This document shows positions 8,413 to 14,974 of a stretch of 21,933 nt of DNA, in pieces (within the stretch, counting starts at the first letter, position 1; each line of letters opens with the position of its first letter). A program made the translations under genes and the position numbers. This DNA comes from Cryomorphaceae bacterium (GTDB taxonomy: Bacteria > Bacteroidota > Bacteroidia > Flavobacteriales > Crocinitomicaceae). Location of the stretch: contig JAJTDX010000008.1 in the NCBI GenBank assembly GCA_021298235.1, forward strand, positions 44,110 through 66,042, in the 5' to 3' direction. The notes beneath the pieces were generated by a model, which searched no databases, had not been told where the DNA came from, and was given only the letters and a program-made list of their open reading frames with translations.

Positions 8413-10516
8413 CGACCAAATGTCTGGCTCCTGAATATTTGTCCATTACCCACAAAACATAGCGAATGTCGACCACCACATTTCTGCAGCGGTTAGGGTC
8501 AAACATATAATCAGACATCGTACTCTCCCATGTTCGGTCAAAATTGAGTCCCATTAAATTCCCATTCGCATCAATCACCGGAGAACCTGAATTCCCACCT
8601 GTTGTGTGATTTGATCCCGTAAAACAAACCCATAGTTCTCCATTCTGAGCATAATCGCCATAGTCTTTCTTTTGATGCATTTCGAGCATTTTAGGAAGAA
8701 GCTCAAAGTCAGGATTACCTGAATTGTATTTGGCGATAATCCCATCCAGCGTTGTGTGCTCTGTGTACATCATTCCATCCGCAGGCTTTGAACCTTCAAG
8801 TTGACCATAAGTGATCCGCAATGTACTATTGGCATCCGCCCAATGCTTATTATTTGGATACATCTCATATTTACCAGCAACATATTCTTTGAGCAGAGAG
8901 GTAAGCTTTGAATCGAATTCAGAATACGAAGAACCGACTACAGAACTAAACCTTGTAAACTTTTCGATAAAGAATTTAAATCCTGGATCTTGTCGTAACT
9001 TTTTAACCGAAGAAACTTTAAACTTTGATAGAAAATTCTGGTAACGTTCCTTATTTGTTAAAATCGATTTCGAATAAATTAAGTTGCACACCTCAGCCAC
9101 ATTTGTTTTACTCAAGGCTTCAGGATTGATTTGTCGCAAATATTCTTCAGTAAGTAGTTCAAATATCTTTCTATCCACTCCTGAATCATAATTCTTGAAG
9201 AAGCCTTCTGAACCTTTGATTAATTTATCAATAGTCTTTTTTAGCTCTCCCTTTTCCTCTAATCCTGCTGCATTCTGTGAGAGATCATTTAGTGCCCGAG
9301 CCAGCTTGAAATACTCAGGGCCGACAAACAGGTATTCAACGCCCATGGCATACTCAAATTCCCATTTGCTCTCCACCTCAACAAGTGCATTCATTTTTGA
9401 AATGACATCTCCGTACTTTTTATCCCATTCAGGATTTGTTTTAGCCATGGTATTGTATGCTTGTTCACGTTCTAATTTAATGGCAATCGCATCCAGTCTT
9501 TTCAACCCATCAACCTGACCAATCCATTTTTTATAGGCATTTGCAATGCTCGCCTGTTTAGCCGCGTATTTAATCCGAACCTCGTCAGAAGCACGCATAG
9601 CTGCATCAATTACACTCAAGGATTTCTCTCTCATTCGGATGCGTGCCGGACGCTCTTTTTCCATAATAAATTTAAGGTATCCAGATACAACATGTTGTTC
9701 CGTCTCTCCAGGGAAACCATACACCATTGTAAAATCTCCAGGTTTTCGGTCTTTAAAGGAAATAGGAAGAAAATGTACTGGTTTGTAGGGAACATTTTTG
9801 TCTGAATACGCAGCTGGCTTGTTGTCAGGTCCAGCATAAATTCTGAATACTGAAAAGTCGCCTGTATGTCTTGGCCATACCCAGTTATCCGTATCTCCGC
9901 CAAACTTACCAATTGAATTCGGTGGAGTCCCAACGAGGCGCACATCCTTGAACACTTCCTTCACTATAAGATAATAGTCATTGCCATAGTTAAAAGGCTT
10001 CACTTCCGCTTCATAATGAGTACCACTCACGGCATCTTTGACGAGCTGTTCACTGTTCTTTTTGATGAGTGCCTCTATCTTCATAGGGTCACTTTCTTTA
10101 TTCACACCGAACAGAACCGTAGCCGTCACATCTTCTATGCGAACCATTCTGGATGCAGTTAAACCGGCATTCGGAAGCTCCTCCTTCAGTTCTTTTGCCC
10201 AAAAACCATACTTCAAATAATCTTTTTCAAGTGATGAATGTGATTGTATCTGGGAATAGCCACAATGATGATTTGTCAACAAAAGTCCTTTAGAGGAAAC
10301 AAGCTCAGCAGTGCATCCTCCACCAAAATGCATTATTGCATCTTTCAGACTGCTGTTATTCACATCATATATATCACGTGCATTCAATTTCATCCCCTTG
10401 GCCTTCATATCTGATTCAAAAGCAGAAATGAGAGAAGGAATGAGCATACCCTCATCAGAATGAACGGGCAATGCGCGCGACAAGAGAAGCAAAAGGAATA
10501 AAACGGATTTTTTCAT
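8387..10516 (-). CDS. S46 family dipeptidyl-peptidase, DPP11-like
   Basis: A 709-residue exported serine peptidase that removes dipeptides from peptide N-termini in the periplasm. It has a signal peptide (MKKSVLFLLLLL, cleavage near residue 20), then DEGM, the family's usual mature N-terminus. The triad is placed by motif as His84 (TNHHCGY), Asp219 (RHTGDFS) and Ser643 (GGNSGSP). Arg661, 18 residues after the catalytic serine in GLNFDRTWES, matches by spacing the arginine (673, with Ser655) that gives Porphyromonas gingivalis DPP11 its preference for Asp/Glu at P1; DPP7 has glycine there. So acidic P1 specificity is inferred. Length is typical (about 700-720). A -7 box is found 53 bases upstream. 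It overlaps the GH1 gene by 26 bases if the latter starts at its ATG. Confidence 0.92.
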   Translation of the reverse strand: MKKSVLFLLLLLSRALPVHSDEGMLIPSLISAFESDMKAKGMKLNARDIYDVNNSSLKDAIMHFGGGCTAELVSSKGLLLTNHHCGYSQIQSHSSLEKDYLKYGFWAKELKEELPNAGLTASRMVRIEDVTATVLFGVNKESDPMKIEALIKKNSEQLVKDAVSGTHYEAEVKPFNYGNDYYLIVKEVFKDVRLVGTPPNSIGKFGGDTDNWVWPRHTGDFSVFRIYAGPDNKPAAYSDKNVPYKPVHFLPISFKDRKPGDFTMVYGFPGETEQHVVSGYLKFIMEKERPARIRMREKSLSVIDAAMRASDEVRIKYAAKQASIANAYKKWIGQVDGLKRLDAIAIKLEREQAYNTMAKTNPEWDKKYGDVISKMNALVEVESKWEFEYAMGVEYLFVGPEYFKLARALNDLSQNAAGLEEKGELKKTIDKLIKGSEGFFKNYDSGVDRKIFELLTEEYLRQINPEALSKTNVAEVCNLIYSKSILTNKERYQNFLSKFKVSSVKKLRQDPGFKFFIEKFTRFSSVVGSSYSEFDSKLTSLLKEYVAGKYEMYPNNKHWADANSTLRITYGQLEGSKPADGMMYTEHTTLDGIIAKYNSGNPDFELLPKMLEMHQKKDYGDYAQNGELWVCFTGSNHTTGGNSGSPVIDANGNLMGLNFDRTWESTMSDYMFDPNRCRNVVVDIRYVLWVMDKYSGARHLVDEMVLVRN

Positions 10517-10569
10517 ATGTGTATACTTTTTAATTGGCGCACCTCAAGCACGCACAAATTAATTGATAT

Positions 10570-10577
10570 CAAAAATA
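10570..10577 (-). promoter_or_regulatory. Predicted promoter -7 box of the S46-GH1 unit
   Basis: The minus strand reads TATTTTTG, an exact TAnnTTTG match, giving a leader of about 45-50 bases. A second near-match, TTAATTTG, lies closer to the gene at 10556-10563. No TTG -33 was found at the usual spacing in this AT-rich stretch. Confidence 0.4.
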
Positions 10578-10634
10578 ACATAAATAAATCATCGCTTCTT
10601 TGAAGTGAACGACGGGAAATTCAAAAATATAAAC

Positions 10635-10642
10635 CACATTTG
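10635..10642 (+). promoter_or_regulatory. Probable -7 box directly before the membrane protein gene
   Basis: CACATTTG matches TAnnTTTG in all defined positions but the first base. The ATG of the downstream gene begins after only four intervening bases (10643-10646), so the transcript would be leaderless or nearly so. No -33 TTG is evident at the proper spacing, which lowers confidence. Confidence 0.35.
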
Positions 10643-10646
10643 CGTC

Positions 10647-11294
10647 ATGGAATTATTGAATTTCATTTTCAGAATGGGTGTGCTCTTTGCCATTTATGGA
10701 TTTATATGGGCACTGATAGAGCTTGGGTTGGCATTCCTGAGGTCCGGCAGACCTAAAACCACCGTAGATGAATACCTCGTTAAAGGTGTAAAATACCTAA
10801 TTCTCACCGATGTTACTTTCTTGTTTTGTCTTGATCTCGAAAACGGAAAAATTACTCTTTACAGACTCGTAATGGCCTCTTTTGTTTTACTGACTTATTT
10901 TCTGGGGAAATTACAAAAACAACAACAGCGTCAAGTTTTGTTTAATGCGTTCGCTGGAAACTCCGGATCTTCGGTGTTTAACATGAGGATAGAATCTTTT
11001 TTAATACTCTTCAATATTTTGATTTTCGTTGGATTTACCTTCTATCCCGAATATGCCAGTAATCCTATGTCACTTTGGTTTCGAACAAGTATTCACGACA
11101 TTGAGAATACGGCCATAATAGGATTTATTTTCAAGTTCATTGGATTCTTCTTTTTGATTGGAATGATTGTTAAGATGCTCAATGGCATTATGTTTCTTGT
11201 CTCAGGTAGACCATTCGTTCAAGCCTCTTCTCACTTCGGAGCAAAAAACATGAAGAATGAAGATAAATTCGACGATTACGAGGAAGTTGAATAG
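10647..11294 (+). CDS. Integral membrane protein of unknown function with duplicated SGRP motif
   Basis: I do not recognise this 215-residue protein. It has hydrophobic segments at about residues 7-30, 48-62, 72-87, 117-134 and 155-184, suggesting four or five membrane helices, and an acidic soluble tail (NEDKFDDYEEVE). FLRSGRP at 30-36, after the first helix, and FLVSGRP at 183-189, after the last, are near-identical and mark similar helix ends, perhaps an internal repeat or an interfacial motif. A basic, glutamine-rich loop (KLQKQQQRQ, 88-96) divides the halves. I chose the ATG at 10647 because the in-frame opening at 10605 would put a charged, non-hydrophobic stretch in front and cover the putative promoter box. 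The 3' end overlaps coaE on the other strand by 19 bases. Function is not inferred. Confidence 0.75.
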   Translation: MELLNFIFRMGVLFAIYGFIWALIELGLAFLRSGRPKTTVDEYLVKGVKYLILTDVTFLFCLDLENGKITLYRLVMASFVLLTYFLGKLQKQQQRQVLFNAFAGNSGSSVFNMRIESFLILFNILIFVGFTFYPEYASNPMSLWFRTSIHDIENTAIIGFIFKFIGFFFLIGMIVKMLNGIMFLVSGRPFVQASSHFGAKNMKNEDKFDDYEEVE

Positions 11295-11869
11295 GTCTCC
11301 AATTCTTGAATTATCTTTTCAATTTGCATGAGTACGGGCATATGTTCATCGTTTTGTACGACATATGAAGCCATAGGAATCTTTTGTTCATCTACCCACT
11401 GACTCGTGATTCTGCGCAGCACGTCCTCCCTGGAAACACGATCACGTTTCATTGCTCTTTGGATACGAAGCTCAAGTGGAGCCGTAACGAGGATCGTTTT
11501 ATCGAAATTTTTATAGGCACCCGTTTCGAATAAGATCGCCGCCTCATTGAACACCAGATTTGAATGCTGTGTTTGCGACCAACTCTGAAACGCAGCACGC
11601 ACTCTCGGATGAATAATGGCTGACATTTGAGCAAGCAAGGCATTGTTTCGGAATACTTTTCGGGCAATCTCAGCGCGATCCAACAATCCCGAGGAATAAA
11701 TGTGTTCACCGAATAGAAGTTTGAGCTCCTCTACAACCCGTTCATCAGTTTCTGAAATAAGTCTGGCTTCCTGATCAGAAAAGAATACAGGATACCCCAA
11801 CTCTTGAATTATTCGAACTACTGTAGACTTTCCGGATGCGATCCCACCGGTTACACCTATTGTTTTCAA
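11276..11869 (-). CDS. coaE: Dephospho-CoA kinase
   Basis: A 197-residue P-loop kinase that phosphorylates the 3'-hydroxyl of dephospho-CoA, the last step of coenzyme A synthesis. The Walker A motif GGIASGKST is at residues 8-16, followed by the family's SDQEARLI segment (about 31-38), the IHPRVR segment and the lid region with RAMKRDR. Size is normal for CoaE. The start is a TTG at 11869; no in-frame ATG lies near, and the core motif begins only three residues later, so a downstream start is impossible. It begins three bases after the stop of siaC and is probably translated from the same siaB-siaC-coaE transcript. Its last 19 bases overlap the end of the convergent membrane protein gene. Confidence 0.94.
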   Translation of the reverse strand: MKTIGVTGGIASGKSTVVRIIQELGYPVFFSDQEARLISETDERVVEELKLLFGEHIYSSGLLDRAEIARKVFRNNALLAQMSAIIHPRVRAAFQSWSQTQHSNLVFNEAAILFETGAYKNFDKTILVTAPLELRIQRAMKRDRVSREDVLRRITSQWVDEQKIPMASYVVQNDEHMPVLMQIEKIIQELETYSTSS

Positions 11870-11872
11870 AAA

Positions 11873-12256
11873 TCAGATCTCTTTGATCTCAACCATTTTG
11901 AACGGAAGCTTGATGATTGCCTGATAATCCTCACCGGCTTCTGCCATGTCTTCATCATCTTCTTCGTAATACCAGTTCACATTAACTGAAGAACCTCCTG
12001 TGTTTAATCGTTCCAGCTTCTTAAAAAGATCAAGAAGACACTTTGAAGAAGAAGTATTAAAATACTCCAATTTTACGTCGATAGTCGTCTCGGCTTTCGC
12101 TTGAGAGGCATATGCATCCACCCAATCGTAGAGCGGTTTGTAAAATTCAATGGAGTTCTCAGGAATTGAACGTCCTTTCAATAGTAGTGTTCCATTTTGA
12201 AGATCGAAAGTTACTTCTGGAGTCTTCGCGGATGAGGCAAGGTGTAAATTTTCCAT
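11873..12256 (-). CDS. siaC: SiaC-family regulatory phosphoprotein (DUF1987)
   Basis: A 127-residue protein with the family signature KTPEVTFD (11-18), GRSIPENSIEFYKPL (28-42) and YFNTSSSK (65-72). In Pseudomonas aeruginosa, SiaC is phosphorylated by the kinase SiaB on Thr68 and dephosphorylated by the PP2C-type phosphatase SiaA; unphosphorylated SiaC activates the diguanylate cyclase SiaD. Here Thr68 falls at the same number inside YFNTSSSK, so the switch residue appears conserved. The gene lies 10 bases after a siaB-like kinase gene and three bases before coaE. Neither a SiaA phosphatase nor a GGDEF cyclase is encoded nearby, so the partner and output of this SiaC are unknown. Family assignment is by motif recognition and the symbol is given by homology. 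Confidence 0.85.
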   Translation of the reverse strand: MENLHLASSAKTPEVTFDLQNGTLLLKGRSIPENSIEFYKPLYDWVDAYASQAKAETTIDVKLEYFNTSSSKCLLDLFKKLERLNTGGSSVNVNWYYEEDDEDMAEAGEDYQAIIKLPFKMVEIKEI

Positions 12257-12266
12257 TGTCTAACTG

Positions 12267-12827
12267 TTAGTCTATTTTTACATTCAAACAAAAAAAACTT
12301 GTTTGTTCATTAACGTTTAAAAATTCAAAATCCAATTTATTTCCGGACTTTCTCGCAATGTCGATCATTCCCAAGCCGGCAGTTCCCTTAGGTGAGACAC
12401 TCGCTTCACTGAGGCTGTCTTGATAATATTGTTTTAAATCATCCTTGTCCATGGAATTTATCGCCTCCAATCGTTTCTTAAGATCAGAGACCTTCACGGA
12501 ATCAATGTAATTTCCAGTTTTAATCAAGAAATGCTCGTATTCTTTAACAATCAGAATAATAGCTGATTTTCGTTCCAGGCTTTGTCTTGACTCAACTGAA
12601 TCCGAGCCTTGTAAATCAATGTGATGATATAAATTCTGCAGACATTCTACCAATACATTAAAAACCTTCTTTTGTCGCTTTGGAGACTCTTGCAAGGTAT
12701 GCATCTTGTTTTCCATGATATTTAAAACCGTTGTCAACAATTCAGAGGTCACGACACCTTTGAAAGAAAGGAGCACATTTTCTTCCTCCATAGATCGGTA
12801 TAAATTATAAATACTGGACAGCTGCAT
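12267..12827 (-). CDS. siaB: SiaB-family protein kinase (DUF6272)
   Basis: A 186-residue protein of the SiaB family, a GHKL/HATPase-like kinase that phosphorylates SiaC. Visible features are an N-terminal LLSFKGVVTSELL strand-helix (19-31), an N-box-like ECLQNLYHH helix (61-69), where Glu, Asn and His resemble the ATP/Mg region of the fold, and a glycine-rich KGTAGLGMIDIARK segment (147-160) acting as the ATP lid. The ATG at 12827 is chosen because it restores the usual IYNLYRSMEEEN beginning and lies 12 bases after an exact -7 box; the longer opening to 12863 would start inside the promoter. It is the first gene of the siaB-siaC-coaE unit. A conserved GGDEF, PAS or receiver domain is absent. 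Confidence 0.8.
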   Translation of the reverse strand: MQLSSIYNLYRSMEEENVLLSFKGVVTSELLTTVLNIMENKMHTLQESPKRQKKVFNVLVECLQNLYHHIDLQGSDSVESRQSLERKSAIILIVKEYEHFLIKTGNYIDSVKVSDLKKRLEAINSMDKDDLKQYYQDSLSEASVSPKGTAGLGMIDIARKSGNKLDFEFLNVNEQTSFFCLNVKID

Positions 12828-12839
12828 TCGAATTCTATG

Positions 12840-12847
12840 CAAATATA
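12840..12847 (-). promoter_or_regulatory. Predicted promoter -7 box of siaB-siaC-coaE
   Basis: The minus strand reads TATATTTG, an exact TAnnTTTG match, 12 bases before the chosen siaB ATG, so the leader would be very short. The divergent methyltransferase promoter box begins 64 bases away, placing both promoters in one 96-bp region. Confidence 0.55.
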
Positions 12848-12911
12848 AGGAATTGCAGTTCAAGTCACTATATGACAGACAAAGTTATTCGATCAGTCAT
12901 GAAAAGAAATG

Positions 12912-12919
12912 TACCTTTG
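12912..12919 (+). promoter_or_regulatory. Predicted promoter -7 box of the methyltransferase-ZIP unit
   Basis: TACCTTTG is an exact TAnnTTTG match, with an imperfect TTCG (12888-12891) 20 bases upstream as a possible -33 element. The methyltransferase ATG starts after four intervening bases (12920-12923), predicting a leaderless or near-leaderless mRNA. An ATG at 12909 in the same frame lies upstream of the box and is unlikely to be used. Confidence 0.55.
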
Positions 12920-12923
12920 TATT

Positions 12924-13658
12924 ATGCAGAAAGAATGGTTTGCTGAATGGTTTGATACCCCCTACTATCATATTCTTTACAAGAACAGAGATGATGCGGA
13001 AGCGGAGAAATTCATTTCCAACCTTTTAAAATATCTTTCCATTCCTAAAGGTTCAAAAGTTCTGGATCTCGCATGTGGGAAAGGAAGACATTCGCAAACT
13101 TTATTTAAGCACGGGTACGAAGTCACAGCGGTGGATCTTTCCCAAAACAGTATTCAGACTGCAAAAGAAACAGTCGGAAACAATGTCAACATTACATTTG
13201 AAGTACGGGACATGCGCGAAGCCTTTACGGAGAATACTTTTGATGCTGTTTTCAACTTATTTACCAGCTTTGGATACTTTGATTCTCTCGAAGACAATCA
13301 AAAAGTGATTGATTCAACCAAAAAAATGCTCGTAAAAAATGGTCTTCTCATCATTGATTTCATGAATGCTAAGCGCGTTGTCAATGAGCTTGTTCCGCAA
13401 GAAGTAAAAACTGTGGATGGTATTGAATTTTCCATCCGACGAAATTACGACGGAGCTCATATAACCAAGGATATTAAATTCTACACTGAGGATAGAGAAT
13501 TTAAGTACTCCGAGCGTGTCCAGGCGCTTCAATTAAATGATTTTTCCACACTGCTTGAAAATAGCGGATTTGAAATATTACATACCTTTGGCGACTTTGA
13601 TCTGAATCCTTACCATGCAGAAACATCGGACAGATTGATAATCGTTGCAAAAAAATAA
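12924..13658 (+). CDS. Class I SAM-dependent methyltransferase
   Basis: A 244-residue Rossmann-fold methyltransferase. Motif I is KVLDLACGKGRHS (45-57), followed by the acidic end of strand 2 in TAVDLS (about 73-78), the motif II region VRDMRE (about 101-106) and FDAVFNLFTSFGYF (about 113-126), which fits the motif IV region. The FFN/TSFGYF type of active site is common in small-molecule methyltransferases and does not fix the substrate. The ATG at 12924 is preferred over 12909, because the -7 box lies between the two. The stop at 13656-13658 is followed almost at once by the ZIP transporter start, so the two genes form one unit. No functional link between them is obvious. Confidence 0.85.
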   Translation: MQKEWFAEWFDTPYYHILYKNRDDAEAEKFISNLLKYLSIPKGSKVLDLACGKGRHSQTLFKHGYEVTAVDLSQNSIQTAKETVGNNVNITFEVRDMREAFTENTFDAVFNLFTSFGYFDSLEDNQKVIDSTKKMLVKNGLLIIDFMNAKRVVNELVPQEVKTVDGIEFSIRRNYDGAHITKDIKFYTEDREFKYSERVQALQLNDFSTLLENSGFEILHTFGDFDLNPYHAETSDRLIIVAKK

Positions 13659-13661
13659 TTG

Positions 13662-14390
13662 ATGTATTTACTCATCGTCATAGGAAGTCTTTTACTGTCT
13701 GTCGTTGCCGGAGGATTTTTTGTAACCTCACTTCACCGTGCGAACAAAAACCAGCTTATCAAAATATTGCTTGCCTTCAGTGGTGGTTTTTTGCTTTCGA
13801 TAGCCTTCAATCACTTTATTCCGGAGCTGTATCATGAAGAAAAAGATGGCATTGGAATGTACATACTCCTGGGCTTTTTGATTCAACTTTTATTGGAATT
13901 CTTCTCTGGCGGAATAGAGCACGGACATGTTCATGTTCACAAAGGGCAACAAATGCCATGGGGATTGTTTATCTCTTTATCTGTTCATTCGGTTCTTGAG
14001 GGAATACCACTTGGCAATGAAATTATTTTATCATCAAATGCTCACGCGCATGAGCATGGCCATTCACTGCTTTTGGGAATACTTTTTCACCAGATGCCGG
14101 TTTCAATTGCCCTTATGACATTATTGATTCATTCGGATCTTAAGCTTCGAATGTCGTGGCTCATTCTTCTTTTGTTTGGAATCATGACTCCGCTCGGAGT
14201 TGTATTTGGGTCGTTATATCCTCAAAACAGTGCCCTATTTAATCCACAAATCATTCTGGCAATTGTGGTTGGAATGTTTCTTCACATTTCCACAACTATC
14301 ATTTTTGAGACATCAGAAAATCATAGAGTCAATCTGATGAAGCTTAGTGCTGTGATTGCAGGAATTGGTTTGGCAGTTCTGATAAACTAA
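13662..14390 (+). CDS. ZIP family metal transporter
   Basis: A 242-residue membrane protein of the ZIP (Zrt/Irt-like) family, which moves Zn2+ or other divalent metals into the cytoplasm. About eight hydrophobic helices are visible. The metal-site helices carry HSVLEGIPLG (109-118) and LFHQMPVSIAL (141-151), and HFIPELYHE (51-59) lies at the end of an earlier helix. Two histidine-rich loops, HGHVHVH (87-93) and HAHEHGH (128-134), probably bind metal on the membrane face. The ATG at 13662 comes three bases after the methyltransferase stop; a TTG directly before it could also be read as the start. The stop codon overlaps the convergent sugar transferase gene by four bases. Metal specificity cannot be read from the sequence. 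Confidence 0.9.
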   Translation: MYLLIVIGSLLLSVVAGGFFVTSLHRANKNQLIKILLAFSGGFLLSIAFNHFIPELYHEEKDGIGMYILLGFLIQLLLEFFSGGIEHGHVHVHKGQQMPWGLFISLSVHSVLEGIPLGNEIILSSNAHAHEHGHSLLLGILFHQMPVSIALMTLLIHSDLKLRMSWLILLLFGIMTPLGVVFGSLYPQNSALFNPQIILAIVVGMFLHISTTIIFETSENHRVNLMKLSAVIAGIGLAVLIN

Positions 14391-14974
14391 TTCCAAATCT
14401 TTAGAAACGTTCTCCAAATAATTTTAATATCCTGATGCAGTCCGGGATTATCGATGTATTTCATATTCAAAGTAATCTTGGCAGGCATGATTTCTTCAAT
14501 GTATGTGCGATGCGGATCCTCAGAATGGCCAAGAAGCTCATTCTCTTTAAAGTATTCTAAAGAAGCATAGTCCGTAATACCTGGCTTAACGTTCAAAATC
14601 TGCCGTTGCTCAAGAGAGTAAAGCGAAACGAATTCTGCAACCTCAGGTCTTGGACCAACGATGCTCATTTTGCCAGAGAGCACATTGATAAATTGAGGGA
14701 ATTCGTCAAGTTTATATTTCCTCAAAACGACTCCTGAACGAGTAATTCGCGGATCACGCATACCCACAGTCAGCCTTCCAGATTTTTCAGCATTCGGCCG
14801 CATTGTTCGAAATTTGAGCATTCGAAAAGGAACACCATTCTTACCAATTCGTTCTTGAGCGTAGAAAACACCGCCTTTGGATTCAACTAAAATCCAAAAT
14901 GCAATCAGAATACCGAAAGGAAGAAACAAAATCAGAACAATGGAACTGAAAACTATGTCGAAAAGACGCTTCAT
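14387..14974 (-). CDS. Polyprenyl-phosphate sugar-phosphate transferase (PglC/WbaP type)
   Basis: A 195-residue monotopic phosphoglycosyl transferase that moves a sugar-1-phosphate from a UDP-sugar to undecaprenyl phosphate, the first step of building a surface polysaccharide repeat on the inner membrane. It has the re-entrant N-terminal hydrophobic helix with a proline (about 8-30), the conserved ERIGKNGVPFRMLKFRTM (41-58), the catalytic Asp90-Glu91 pair in KLDEFPQ, and MSIVGPRPE (103-111). The short form without the extra WbaP membrane domain resembles Campylobacter PglC, which uses a diamino-sugar. That fits the overlapping aminotransferase gene upstream (ATGA, four bases). Last gene of the polysaccharide operon. 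Confidence 0.93.
   Translation of the reverse strand: MKRLFDIVFSSIVLILFLPFGILIAFWILVESKGGVFYAQERIGKNGVPFRMLKFRTMRPNAEKSGRLTVGMRDPRITRSGVVLRKYKLDEFPQFINVLSGKMSIVGPRPEVAEFVSLYSLEQRQILNVKPGITDYASLEYFKENELLGHSEDPHRTYIEEIMPAKITLNMKYIDNPGLHQDIKIIWRTFLKIWN

Noticed and set aside
12828..12863. Longer start of the siaB-like gene at 12863
   Set aside because: It would start upstream of the exact -7 box TATATTTG (12840-12847) and add residues not typical for the family.
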